Shown here: positions 38,695-47,080 of the stretch, one piece after another
Layout of the letters: each line of letters opens with the position of its first letter
Numbering within the stretch: position 1 is the stretch's first letter
NCBI GenBank assembly: GCA_035523875.1
Contig: DATKPY010000053.1
Coordinates: 124,001 to 188,000 of the forward strand
Origin: JASHUC01 sp035523875
GTDB lineage: Bacteria > Pseudomonadota > Gammaproteobacteria > Steroidobacterales > Steroidobacteraceae
Direction: 5' to 3'
Length of the DNA stretch: 64,000 bases
Position numbers and translations under genes: made by a program
The notes under the pieces: model-generated
Database searches by the model: none
Told to the model about the DNA's origin: nothing
What the model saw: the letters and a program-made list of their open reading frames with translations, nothing else

Positions 38695-39744
38695 TCAGCC
38701 GGCCTCCACGAGCGCGCGCGCGGCCGGAAGGTTCGCCCGATAGGCCTCGAAGATGCTGCGCAGCGCCGCGGGCATGTCGAGGTGCGGCACCCAGCCGAGC
38801 TCCTCGCTCGTATTCTTGATCCACGGGACGCGGCTGCGCACGTCCTGATAGCCCGCGCCGTAGTAGCGCTCCGCGGAGACCTCCACCAGTCGCACATGCG
38901 CGGCGGCCTCGGCGTAAGCGTCGATCGACTTCGCGGTCGCGAGCATGAGTTGCGCGAGCTCGCGTACCGAGAGGTCGTTCCGGGGGTTGCCCACGTTGTA
39001 GATCTTGCCGGATGCGATGCCGCCCGGGTTGGCGATGATCCGCAGGAGGCAGTCGATGCCCTCCGAGATGTACGTGAAGCAGCGCCGCTGCGTGCCGCCG
39101 TCGACGAGCTGAATGTTCTCCCCGCGCACGATGTTCCCGAGGAACTGGGTGAGCACCCGGGAGCTCCCCTCCTTCGGCGTGGTCATGCGGTCGAGCCCGG
39201 GGCCGATCCAGTTGAACGGTCGGAACAGCGTGAAGTCGAGCTGGCGCTCGGCGCCGTACGCCCAGATCACGCGGTCGAGCAGCTGCTTGCTGCAGGAGTA
39301 GATCCAGCGCGACTTCGGCACCGGTCCGAGCACGAGCGGCGAGTCGTAGGGATGAAATTCGGCATCGGCGCACATGCCGTAGATCTCGGACGTGGACGGG
39401 AAGATCACCCGCTTGCGGTGTTTCACGCAGGCGCGCACGAGCGGCAAGTTGGCCTCGAAGTCGAGCTCGAAGACGCGCAGCGGATCGCTGATGTAGGTGG
39501 CCGGGGTCGCGATCGCGACGAGCGGCAGCAGCACGTCGCACTTGCGGATGTGGTACTCGACCCACTCGCGATTGATGGTGATGTCGCCCTCGAAGAAGTG
39601 AAAGCGCGGATTGCCGATGAGGTTCGCGACCCGATCGCACTCGAGATCCATCCCGTACACGTCCCAGTCGGTGCCGTGGATCACGGCCTCGCTCAGGTGG
39701 TGGCCGATGAAACCGTTAACTCCGAGTATCAGCAGCTTTTTCAT
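38695..39744 (-). CDS. arnA: UDP-glucuronic acid oxidative decarboxylase (ArnA C-terminal domain as separate protein)
   Basis: The 349-residue extended SDR corresponds to the C-terminal half of E. coli ArnA. It oxidises UDP-glucuronate and decarboxylates it to UDP-Ara4O. It has the NAD-binding KKLLILGVNGFIGHHLSEA and PLVAIATPATYISDPLRVFE. FPSTSEIYGMC leads to the catalytic YSCSKQLLDRVIWAYG, and FTLFRPFNWIGPGLD and DGGTQRRCFTYI follow. The start overlaps the formyltransferase end by 29 nt. Deleting one A from the run of five at 39737-39741 would fuse both frames into one ArnA-like chain, so this is a natural split or a one-base artefact. Confidence 0.9.
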   Translation of the reverse strand: MKKLLILGVNGFIGHHLSEAVIHGTDWDVYGMDLECDRVANLIGNPRFHFFEGDITINREWVEYHIRKCDVLLPLVAIATPATYISDPLRVFELDFEANLPLVRACVKHRKRVIFPSTSEIYGMCADAEFHPYDSPLVLGPVPKSRWIYSCSKQLLDRVIWAYGAERQLDFTLFRPFNWIGPGLDRMTTPKEGSSRVLTQFLGNIVRGENIQLVDGGTQRRCFTYISEGIDCLLRIIANPGGIASGKIYNVGNPRNDLSVRELAQLMLATAKSIDAYAEAAAHVRLVEVSAERYYGAGYQDVRSRVPWIKNTSEELGWVPHLDMPAALRSIFEAYRANLPAARALVEAG

Positions 39745-40696
39745 TCTTCAGGATCCCTTTCCGGGGGTGAGGGTCGAAGGCGAGCCCCGGTGGGCCGCAC
39801 AGGCGCGCAAGCGCATCCGCATCGGGCGCACGCCCGGCGATGAGGATGCCGTCGATGCCGATACGCATCCCGTCGGCGCAATCGAGGAAGAGCGCTCCGC
39901 GCTCGCTGTACAGACAGGGCGCGCGCTCGGGGTGGCGCGCCGGCTCGCCCAACCAGCGCGAGCCGGTGAAGACGACACGCCGGCCGTCGGCCTCGGAAAA
40001 CGCGCCGGGGAACGGCGGCGCCACGGCGCGAATGAGGTCGTGGATGCGCGCCGCCGGCCGTGCCCAGTCGATTCGCCCGTCCTCCGGGGTGCGCCGGCCG
40101 AAGTAGGAGCCCCGAGAGAGATCCATCGCGCGCCCCGGCGGCGGACCGGCGGCAAGTTGCGGCAGTACGCCGCTGAGCAGCGCCGAGGCCGCCTCCGCCA
40201 CCGCGCGCGACACGCTGAGCGCGGTTGCGTCGATGCCGATCGGCACGCGCTGCTGCGCGATGATCGCGCCCGCATCGGGCTTGGCCACCATGTAGTGCAG
40301 CGTCGCTCCGGTCTCCGTCTCGCCGTTCACGATTGCCCAGTTGACGGGCGCACGCCCGCGGTATTTGGGCAGCAGCGAGCCGTGCATATTGAGCGCGCCC
40401 CAGCGCGCGCAGGCGAGCAACCGCTCCCCGAGGAGCAACCGGTAGTAAAAGGAGAGCAGGTAGTCGGGAGCGAGCGCCCGAACGCGGGCAATCCACGCCT
40501 CGGAGTTCGGGTCGGCGGGCGCAGCGCTCGGCACGCCGTGCTCGGCGGCGAGCTGCGCGACGCTGCCGAACCACGTGCGCTCCCCGGGCGCATTCTCGTG
40601 CGTGAGCACCAGGCGCACATCCACTCGCGCGGCGAGAAGCGCCTCGAGGCAGCGCAGCCCGACCTCGCTGTAGGCGAAAACGACTGCGCTAAACAC
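39716..40696 (-). CDS. arnA: UDP-Ara4N formyltransferase (ArnA N-terminal domain as separate protein)
   Basis: This 326-residue protein matches the N-terminal half of ArnA and formylates UDP-Ara4N with 10-formyl-tetrahydrofolate. Motifs are VVFAYSEVGLRCLEALL, LSFYYRLLLGERLLACA, and NMHGSLLPKYRGRAPVNWAI (catalytic Asn and His). GATLHYMVAKPDAGAIIAQ contributes the catalytic Asp. The C-terminal OB-like subdomain ends in KGILKNEKAADTRS, read past the start codon of the decarboxylase. It follows arnC by 60 bp and leads into the decarboxylase by overlap. Confidence 0.9.
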   Translation of the reverse strand: MFSAVVFAYSEVGLRCLEALLAARVDVRLVLTHENAPGERTWFGSVAQLAAEHGVPSAAPADPNSEAWIARVRALAPDYLLSFYYRLLLGERLLACARWGALNMHGSLLPKYRGRAPVNWAIVNGETETGATLHYMVAKPDAGAIIAQQRVPIGIDATALSVSRAVAEAASALLSGVLPQLAAGPPPGRAMDLSRGSYFGRRTPEDGRIDWARPAARIHDLIRAVAPPFPGAFSEADGRRVVFTGSRWLGEPARHPERAPCLYSERGALFLDCADGMRIGIDGILIAGRAPDADALARLCGPPGLAFDPHPRKGILKNEKAADTRS

Positions 40697-40756
40697 GCTT
40701 GCTCTCTCTCGTCCGCTCGGACCGCGCCCCGTGCGTCATCGCAATCCCGGAGCCGG

Positions 40757-41818
40757 CTAGTCAGCGACTCTGCGCCGCGCACCGCGCTCGGCATCCGGCA
40801 CGGCATCCCCCGGGCGCGCGGCGCACGCCTCGCCTGTGCCCGTGGCATCGAGCACCGCGGCGATCCAGTAGCGCGGCCGCCCGCGAACCTGCTCGTAGAT
40901 GCGGCCGACATACTCGCCCATGAGTCCGATACCGGAGAGAGCGATGCCGAGCAGGAAGAACACGATGGCGAAGAGCGTGAACACGCCCTGCACGTCCGGC
41001 CCGTTGCGGATGCGGTCGTAGATGAGGTAAGCGAACAGCGCGCCCGAGAGCGCCGAGACGATGAGCCCGAGCATCGAGAACAGCTGCAGCGGCACGACGC
41101 TGAAGCCGGTCATCAGATCGAAGTTGAGCCGGATGAGCTTGTAGAGCGAGTACTTCGAGGCACCCGCATGCCGCGCCTCGTGAGCGACCTCGATCTCCAC
41201 CGGATCGCGCGCATACAGGTAGCCGAGCGCGGGGATGAAGGTGTTGACCTCGGCCGATGCGTTGATCGCAGCGACGATCGTGCGCGAGTACGCGCGCAGC
41301 ATGCAGCCCTGATCGCTCAAGCGGATGGGCGTGGTGCGCTCGCGGATCCGGTTGATCAGGCGCGAGACGTAGCGGCGCGCCCAGTGGTCGCGGCGGCCGC
41401 GACGGATGGTGCCGACGTAGTCGTGTCCGGCGCGCGCCGCATCGACCAGGCGCGCGATCTCCTCCGGCGGATTCTGCAGATCCGCATCGAGCGTCACGAC
41501 GAGCTCCCCGGTCGAGTACTCGAAGCCGGCGAGAATTGCGGCATGCTGGCCAAAGTTGCGCTGGAACAGCACGACGCGGGTCACCTCCGGGCGCGCTTGC
41601 TGTTGCGCGCGCAGCAGCGCCGTCGAGCGATCGCGGCTGCCGTCGTCGATGAAGATGCACTCGTAGGAGCTCCCGAGCCGATCGAGCGCCCCGTACAGGC
41701 GGGCGAACAGCGCGGGAAGCGAGGCTTCCTCGTTGAAAACGGGGACGACGATGCTCAGGTACGGCCGTGCCTTCGCCTCGGCGGACGCTCGCAGCGAATC
41801 CACGGAGAGAGTCTGCAT
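40757..41818 (-). CDS. arnC: Undecaprenyl-phosphate 4-deoxy-4-formamido-L-arabinose transferase
   Basis: This 353-residue GT2 enzyme transfers Ara4FN from UDP to undecaprenyl phosphate at the inner membrane. The GT-A domain shows LSIVVPVFNEEASLPALF, IFIDDGSRD and VVTLDADLQNPPEEI. The ArnC/DPM-like acceptor region includes VSRLINRIRERTTPIRLSDQ and ARHAGASKYSLYKLIRLNFD. Two C-terminal membrane helices follow (FSMLGLIVSALSGALFAYLI, FTLFAIVFFLLGIALSGIGL). It is the first gene of the operon and has TAGAAT just upstream. The C-terminal tail after the helices is longer than in E. coli ArnC. Confidence 0.92.
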   Translation of the reverse strand: MQTLSVDSLRASAEAKARPYLSIVVPVFNEEASLPALFARLYGALDRLGSSYECIFIDDGSRDRSTALLRAQQQARPEVTRVVLFQRNFGQHAAILAGFEYSTGELVVTLDADLQNPPEEIARLVDAARAGHDYVGTIRRGRRDHWARRYVSRLINRIRERTTPIRLSDQGCMLRAYSRTIVAAINASAEVNTFIPALGYLYARDPVEIEVAHEARHAGASKYSLYKLIRLNFDLMTGFSVVPLQLFSMLGLIVSALSGALFAYLIYDRIRNGPDVQGVFTLFAIVFFLLGIALSGIGLMGEYVGRIYEQVRGRPRYWIAAVLDATGTGEACAARPGDAVPDAERGARRRVAD

Positions 41819-41827
41819 TGACCGCTT

Positions 41828-41833
41828 ATTCTA
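41828..41833 (-). promoter_or_regulatory. -10 box of the arn operon
   Basis: On the minus strand TAGAAT ends 9 nt before the arnC ATG at 41818. The -35 region at 16-18 nt upstream is GC-rich and matches nothing, so an activator may be needed, as with PmrA in enteric bacteria. I see no clear PmrA-type direct repeat. The leader would be about three nucleotides. Confidence 0.5.
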
Positions 41834-41864
41834 ACCGAGTTGACGGACTGCCGCCGGGGGCGGA

Positions 41865-42377
41865 ATGATCGCTCGGATGGAGAGCCCGGGCCCGAAACTC
41901 GAGCTGGCGCAAATCGGCGACGCACCGCTCATCGCCGCGATGTCCTGCCAGCTGGTCGAGTCGGGGCTCGCCCCCTCTTGGCCGGCCGAGCGTGTCGCGC
42001 GTCACATTCGCCACGCCGAGAGCGTCGTGCTCGCTGCGAAGCACACGGGCCGGCTTGCGGGCTTCGCGATCATGCAGTTCGGCGACAGCACCGCGCACCT
42101 GAATCTCCTCGCGGTCGATCCCTCGAGCCAGCGCCACGGCCTCGGACGGGCGCTCGTCCACTGGCTCGAGGAGAGCGCACTGGTCGCCGGGACGTTCGTG
42201 ATCCAACTCGAGCTGCGCGCCTCGAACTGCGGAGCACTCGCCTTCTACCTGCGTCTCGGCTATCGCGAGACGGGCCGCGTGAGCGGGTATTACCAGCGCG
42301 TCGAGGACGCCATTCAGATGTCCCGGGACGTGCGCGTGCCGGGTGGACACGCCCATCCGCGGGTCTCGGGCGCCTAG
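41865..42377 (+). CDS. GNAT-family N-acetyltransferase (RimI-like)
   Basis: This 170-residue acetyltransferase has the GNAT acetyl-CoA motif: LNLLAVDPSSQRHGLGRALVHWLEE (motif A with the QRxGxG/A loop, about 82-106). RASNCGALAFYLRLGYRETG (motif B) follows. Overall it resembles RimI-like protein or small-molecule acetyltransferases. ATG 41865 and ATG 41877 are both possible starts, with no clear ribosome-binding site. It is divergent from arnC and followed 48 bp later by the carotenoid oxygenase-like gene. Confidence 0.85.
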   Translation: MIARMESPGPKLELAQIGDAPLIAAMSCQLVESGLAPSWPAERVARHIRHAESVVLAAKHTGRLAGFAIMQFGDSTAHLNLLAVDPSSQRHGLGRALVHWLEESALVAGTFVIQLELRASNCGALAFYLRLGYRETGRVSGYYQRVEDAIQMSRDVRVPGGHAHPRVSGA

Positions 42378-42425
42378 GTACAACCCCCGATCCTACGCGC
42401 GCACGCTTCGAGCTAGGCTCGCGCC

Positions 42426-43862
42426 ATGAGCCATTTTCCGGAGACGGCGAGCTTCCAGGGCTTCATGCGCCCCGGACGGTTCGAGGTCGACCTGCAGGAC
42501 CTCGAGTTCGAGGGCCGCGTTCCGGGCGACCTCCAGGGCGCATTCTACCGGGTCCACCCCGATCCGCAGTTCGCCCCGCTCCTGGGCGATGACATCTGGT
42601 TCAACGGCGATGGCATGGTGTCGCGGTTCCGCTTCCGCGACGGGCGCATCGATCTCAGGCACCGCTGGATCCACACGGACAAGTGGCTGCTCGAGCACGC
42701 CGCCGGGCGCGCGCTCTTCGGGGCCTATCGCAATCCGCTCACCGACGATCCGGCCGTGCAGGGGCGCATCCGCGGCACCGCCAATACCAACGTCCTCGTG
42801 CACGGCAACCGGCTCTGGGCGCTCAAGGAGGACAGTCCGCCGCTTGCCATGGATCGCAGGACGCTCGCGACGGAGGGCTATTTCGATTTCGGCGGACGGC
42901 TCACGAGCAAGACGTTCACGGCGCACCCGAAAATCGACCCGCAGACGGGCGACTTGTGCGCATTCGGCTATGCGGCGAAGGGCCTGCTCACGCGCGATAT
43001 CGTCTACTACGAGATCACGCCCTCCGGCAAGATCGAGCGCGAGGTGTGGTTCGAGCTGCCCTACTACTGCATGATGCACGATTTCGGCATGACGCGGGAC
43101 TACGCGGTCTTCCACGTCGTGCCAATCGTCGGCAGCTGGGAGCGCTTGCGCCACGGCCTGCCCCACTTCGGCTTCGACACGCAGCTCCCGGTGTACCTGG
43201 GCGTCTTGCCGCGCACGGGCGGCGCGGCCGACGTGCGCTGGTTCAAGGCGCCCAATTGCTTTGCCTCGCACGTCATGAATGCGTTCAACGAGGGCACGCG
43301 CATCCACTTCGACACGCCGGTCGCCGCGAACAACATGTTTCCGTTCTTCCCGGACGTCCACGGCGCACCGTTCGACCCGGTGGGTGCGCGCTCACGGCTC
43401 ACGCGCTGGACGGTCGACATGGACTCGCGGTCCGAGGGGTTCGAGAAAACCGAGCAGCTCTGCGAGCTCGTGGGCGAATTCCCCCGCATCGACGATCGCT
43501 ACGCGATGGCGCCGTACCGCCACGGGTATCTGCTGGTCGCCGACGATGCGCGTCCCGCGCAGTACGCACGCGCCGGGCTGTTCATGAACACGCTCGGGCA
43601 CGTGGATCTCGCGACCGGCAAGACACGCACGTGGTGGTGCGGCCCGCTCGCCTCGCTCCAGGAGCCCGCGTTCATTCCGCGCTCGCCGGGCGCGCCCGAA
43701 GGGGAGGGCTATATCGTGATGCTCTGCAATCGGCTCGCGGAGATGCGCTCCGATCTGCTGCTGTTCGATGCCCAGCGAGTCGATGAGGGGCCGATCGCGA
43801 CGGTCTATCTGCCCTTGCGGCTGCGTCCGGGCCTGCACGGCAACTGGCACGCCGAGGACTGA
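42426..43862 (+). CDS. Carotenoid-cleavage/lignostilbene dioxygenase family protein
   Basis: The 478-residue seven-bladed propeller non-haem iron oxygenase has the four conserved iron-binding histidines in context: TAHPK (His167), MMHDFGMT (His218), ASHVMNAF (His282) and GLHGNWH (His471). GDDIWFNGDGMVSRFRF near the N-terminus and NCFASHVMNAFNEG are typical of the bacterial subfamily that includes lignostilbene dioxygenases. Such enzymes split the central double bond of stilbenes or carotenoids to two aldehydes. Its place beside aldehyde dehydrogenase and aromatic genes favours a phenolic rather than carotenoid substrate (inference). Confidence 0.9.
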   Translation: MSHFPETASFQGFMRPGRFEVDLQDLEFEGRVPGDLQGAFYRVHPDPQFAPLLGDDIWFNGDGMVSRFRFRDGRIDLRHRWIHTDKWLLEHAAGRALFGAYRNPLTDDPAVQGRIRGTANTNVLVHGNRLWALKEDSPPLAMDRRTLATEGYFDFGGRLTSKTFTAHPKIDPQTGDLCAFGYAAKGLLTRDIVYYEITPSGKIEREVWFELPYYCMMHDFGMTRDYAVFHVVPIVGSWERLRHGLPHFGFDTQLPVYLGVLPRTGGAADVRWFKAPNCFASHVMNAFNEGTRIHFDTPVAANNMFPFFPDVHGAPFDPVGARSRLTRWTVDMDSRSEGFEKTEQLCELVGEFPRIDDRYAMAPYRHGYLLVADDARPAQYARAGLFMNTLGHVDLATGKTRTWWCGPLASLQEPAFIPRSPGAPEGEGYIVMLCNRLAEMRSDLLLFDAQRVDEGPIATVYLPLRLRPGLHGNWHAED

Positions 43863-43883
43863 GCGCGCCGCCTCTGGCCGCCT

Positions 43884-44771
43884 CTAGAGGTTCTCGTCCC
43901 AGCAGCGGATCGCCTCGGAGTTGTCGCGGCTCGCGCCCAATCGGTCCCGCGCAAGCGTCCAACGATCGCTCACCAGGCGCATGAGCGGCGCGTCGAGCTT
44001 GACTGCCGCGGCGAGATCGGCCGCAATGCGCACGTCCTTCGCGAGCAGCCCGAGCGCGAACCCCGTGGCATGCCGCCCCTCGATCACCTGCTCCTGCATC
44101 ACGAACTCGGTCGCGAAATTGCGCGCGGTGCCGGCATTGAGCACCTCGAGCAGCGTCGCCGGATCGAGGCCGAAGCGCTTGCCGGCAAGCAGCGCCTCAC
44201 ACGCGGCATTGAAGCCCGTCGCCGCGACGAAGTTATTGAGCGCCTTGAGCGCATGGCCGCAGCCGAGCCGCCCCACCTCGAACAGCCGGTTGCCCATGCT
44301 CGCGAGCAGAGGCTTCGCGCGCTCGACGGCCGCGCGATCGTCGCAGCCGATCATGATCGCGAGCGTGCCCGCCTGCGCGCGCGGCACCGCTCCGGAGACC
44401 GGCGCGTCGATGAGGGTGAGGCCGCGCGGCGCGAGCGCCGCGCCGAGCTCGCGCGTGCCGACCGGCTCGGAGGAGCTCATGTCGATCACGAGCGTCCCGG
44501 ACTTGAGGCTCTGCGCAAGCCCTCCGCCCTCCTCGAGCAGAACGCCGCGCACGTCGCGCCCGGTGGGAAGCATTGTCACGATGGCATCGGCGGGCTCGAG
44601 GTCCGCGAAGGAGCGGGCGAGGCGCGCGTGCCGCTCCTCGGCGAACCGCGCGGCACGCGCCGGGTCCTTGTCGTAGACGATGAGCGGCCAGCCGGCCGCG
44701 GCGATGTGCGAGGCCATCGGCCAGCCCATGTTGCCGATGCCGACGAACCCGACGGTGAGTGTCGTCGCCAT
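43884..44771 (-). CDS. NAD(P)-dependent beta-hydroxyacid dehydrogenase (3-hydroxyisobutyrate dehydrogenase-like)
   Basis: This 295-residue enzyme has the Rossmann motif VGFVGIGNMGWPMASHIAAAG, the substrate loop DAPVSGAVPRAQAGTL (DxPVSGG type) and GRLGCGHALKALNNFV with the catalytic lysine. KDVRIAADLA follows near the C-terminus. The family includes 3-hydroxyisobutyrate, tartronate semialdehyde and glyoxylate reductases. It starts 1 nt after the aldehyde dehydrogenase ends, so both act in one pathway. A product semialdehyde or hydroxyacid of side-chain breakdown is a reasonable substrate. It converges on the dioxygenase gene with a 21-bp gap. Confidence 0.88.
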   Translation of the reverse strand: MATTLTVGFVGIGNMGWPMASHIAAAGWPLIVYDKDPARAARFAEERHARLARSFADLEPADAIVTMLPTGRDVRGVLLEEGGGLAQSLKSGTLVIDMSSSEPVGTRELGAALAPRGLTLIDAPVSGAVPRAQAGTLAIMIGCDDRAAVERAKPLLASMGNRLFEVGRLGCGHALKALNNFVAATGFNAACEALLAGKRFGLDPATLLEVLNAGTARNFATEFVMQEQVIEGRHATGFALGLLAKDVRIAADLAAAVKLDAPLMRLVSDRWTLARDRLGASRDNSEAIRCWDENL

Positions 44772-44772
44772 G

Positions 44773-46266
44773 CTAGAGCGAGATCCCGATGGCCTTGGTC
44801 TCGGTGAGGCTTTCGACCCCGTCGCGCCCGCGCTCGCGGCCCCAGCCGGACTGCTTGTAGCCGCCGAACGGCACCGCCGGGTCGAGGCCCACCCCGCCGT
44901 TCACCTGGATGGTTCCCGCGCGGATCTTGCGGGCGAGCTTGTGCACGATGCTCACGTCGCGCGTCCAGATATAGGCCGACAGACCATAGGTGGTGTCGTT
45001 GGCGACCTTCGCGATGCGATCGAGGTCCTCGTCGTCTATCGGCATCGCGCACACGACCGGACCGAAGATCTCCTCACGCATCACCTTCATGCTGCGGTGG
45101 GTCTGGGCGAGCACCGTGGGCTTGAGGAAGTAGCCGTCGCCGGGCTCACGCTCGCCGCCGATCACGACCTGCGCCCCCTCGGTCTTGCCGGAGTCGATGT
45201 AGCCCGTCACGCGCTCGAGCTGGCGCTGCGAGATGAGCGGACCCATTTGAGTGTCGGGCTCGAGCCCCGAGCCGACCTTGAGCGCCCTCGCCATCGCGGT
45301 CACGCCTTCGACGACGCGATCGAACACCTTTTTGTGCACGTACAGCCGCGATCCGGCCACGCAGATCTGGCCGGCGTTTGCGAACACCGCCATCGATGCG
45401 CCTGGGATCGCCTTCTCGAGGTCCGCGTCGGGGAAGATGAATGTGGGGGACTTTCCTCCGAGCTCGAGCGTCACGCGCTTGAGCGTGGCCGCGGCGGCCT
45501 GAACGATCCATTTGCCGGTCGCCGTCGATCCCGTGAAGGCGATCTTGTCCACGTCCGGGTGCTCGACGAGCGCCTTGCCGGCCGGATCACCGTAACCGGT
45601 CACGATGTTGATCACACCGGCTGGCACGCCCGCCTCCTGCACCAGCCGCGCGAGCAGGATCGCGCCGAGCGGCGTGAGCTCGGCGGGCTTCAGCACGAGC
45701 GTGCAGCCCGCCGCCATCGCCTGTCCGACCTTGTCGGCCTCCATCGCGAAGGGGAAATTCCACGGCGTGATGGCGCCAACCACCCCCACCGGCTCCTTGA
45801 GGGTGTAGGCGAGCTTGTTCGGCTCCGAGGGGGTCGGGACGGCCCCATCGATCTTGCCGCACCAGCCGGCCAAGTAGCGCAGGTTGCGCGCGGTGCCGAG
45901 TGCGCCGGCGAACTTCGCCATCATCATCGGCATGCCGTTGTCGAGGCTCAGGACGTAGGCAATCTCGTCGGCCGCCGCTTCGACCGCATCGGCGAGCCTC
46001 CAGATGAGCCGCGCACGCTCGATCGGCGGCATCGCCGGCCACGGCCCGCCCTCAAACGCAGCGCGCGCGGCGCGCACGGCGCGATCGACGTCGGCAGCGC
46101 CTCCCGCGGCCGCTTTCGCGAACACCTTCCCGGTCGCCGGGTTGATCACCTCGATGGTCTTGCCCGATTCGGGCTCGACCCACTCGTTGTTGATGAAGAG
46201 CTTGTGCGTCTGCGCGAGGAAGCCGGCGGTGCGGGTCTCGATCTCGGGCCTCAATACGGCGTTCAT
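44773..46266 (-). CDS. NAD(P)+-dependent aldehyde dehydrogenase
   Basis: This 497-residue classical ALDH oxidises an aldehyde to a carboxylic acid. It has INPATGKVFAKAAAG near 40, TPWNFPFAMEADKVGQAMAA and KPAELTPLG, and FTGSTATGKWI as the cofactor loop. ELGGKSPTFIF carries the general base Glu, NAGQICVAGSR carries the nucleophile Cys302, and EEIFGPVV and NDTTYGLSAYIWT follow. It is the third gene of an operon starting with two exported proteins. An aromatic aldehyde such as the product of the neighbouring stilbene-type dioxygenase is a plausible substrate (inference). Confidence 0.93.
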   Translation of the reverse strand: MNAVLRPEIETRTAGFLAQTHKLFINNEWVEPESGKTIEVINPATGKVFAKAAAGGAADVDRAVRAARAAFEGGPWPAMPPIERARLIWRLADAVEAAADEIAYVLSLDNGMPMMMAKFAGALGTARNLRYLAGWCGKIDGAVPTPSEPNKLAYTLKEPVGVVGAITPWNFPFAMEADKVGQAMAAGCTLVLKPAELTPLGAILLARLVQEAGVPAGVINIVTGYGDPAGKALVEHPDVDKIAFTGSTATGKWIVQAAAATLKRVTLELGGKSPTFIFPDADLEKAIPGASMAVFANAGQICVAGSRLYVHKKVFDRVVEGVTAMARALKVGSGLEPDTQMGPLISQRQLERVTGYIDSGKTEGAQVVIGGEREPGDGYFLKPTVLAQTHRSMKVMREEIFGPVVCAMPIDDEDLDRIAKVANDTTYGLSAYIWTRDVSIVHKLARKIRAGTIQVNGGVGLDPAVPFGGYKQSGWGRERGRDGVESLTETKAIGISL

Positions 46267-46293
46267 GGGGCGGCTCCTGTCAGGGTCTCGAGG

Positions 46294-47067
46294 TCATTTC
46301 GGCAGATCGTGCAGCCGGATGTGCGTGACGCCGTTGTCGTCGACGTACTCGTGGTTGTTCTCGCACACGTACTCCTGCATCTGGTAGTGCGGCATGCGCT
46401 TGTACGCGAAGGTGAAGGTCCAGGGCTTCTCGAGCGTCACGGGATCGGTCACCGTGATCTGATCGTGCAGGATATCGGGGGAGACGAGCCGGATGCGCTC
46501 GGTGATCCGCATCTGCTCGCTGTGCGGCATCTCATTGTGCCCGAGCACCTCGGGCTTGACGCCGACGGTATCGACGACGAGCGTGTCGCCCTCCCAGTGA
46601 CCGACGCTGTGACCGTAGTACTCGGGCGGCACGTCGGAGATCTTCAGCTGCGGCTCACCCAAGTAGATGCGCCGTACCTGGCTGTAGGCCTCGGCGATGA
46701 TCGTCACCTGACCCGGGGTCTGCAGGATCTCGAGCGGATAGATCGCCGACATCATCTCCGGCATCCCGTAAGGCAAGCAGTCGACTCCCGGCGCGGCGAT
46801 CGGCGTGCCTTCCTGGTCCGAGTGCTCCTCGGCCTTGGTACGCGCCGCATACGCCGTCGCGTACGGTTCCTTGAGCATCATCTTTCCCGGGCGCGGGGCC
46901 GCGTAGCGCGGATCGACCGCACGCCCGAGAAAGCCGTAGCGCGCCCATCGGCCCGTGATATCCGCCCCCTTGAGGTGCCAAGTGGTGCCGTCCGCGTCAT
47001 CCGCGTGCAGCGGCAGCGCCGCGGCGAGGAGCGCGAGGGCGGCGAGGAGCGAGGCTCTTCTCAGCAT
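46294..47067 (-). CDS. Exported protein of unknown function with GHWEGDTLVVDT motif
   Basis: The 257-residue protein starts with a signal peptide (LRRASLLAALALLAAALPLHA). The mature part has PYGMPEMMSAIYPLEILQTP, ITIIAEAYSQVRRIYL-like repeats and SVGHWEGDTLVVDTVGVKPEV. A long predicted beta segment follows (RLVSPDILHDQITVTDPVTL, TFTFAYKRMPHYQMQEYVC). I recognise the GHWEGDTLVVDT motif from a widespread group of uncharacterised proteobacterial exported proteins that travel with DUF6152 proteins, often near aromatic or steroid genes. It sits 13 nt after the DUF6152 gene. The reaction or binding role is unknown. Confidence 0.75.
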   Translation of the reverse strand: MLRRASLLAALALLAAALPLHADDADGTTWHLKGADITGRWARYGFLGRAVDPRYAAPRPGKMMLKEPYATAYAARTKAEEHSDQEGTPIAAPGVDCLPYGMPEMMSAIYPLEILQTPGQVTIIAEAYSQVRRIYLGEPQLKISDVPPEYYGHSVGHWEGDTLVVDTVGVKPEVLGHNEMPHSEQMRITERIRLVSPDILHDQITVTDPVTLEKPWTFTFAYKRMPHYQMQEYVCENNHEYVDDNGVTHIRLHDLPK

Positions 47068-47080
47068 CGTGCGCCCTCCT

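Noticed and set aside
43877..43890. CCTCTAGAGG palindrome between the convergent dioxygenase and dehydrogenase genes as a terminator
   Set aside because: A 10-bp palindrome with no loop, including the stop codon of the dehydrogenase. Too short for a hairpin terminator.
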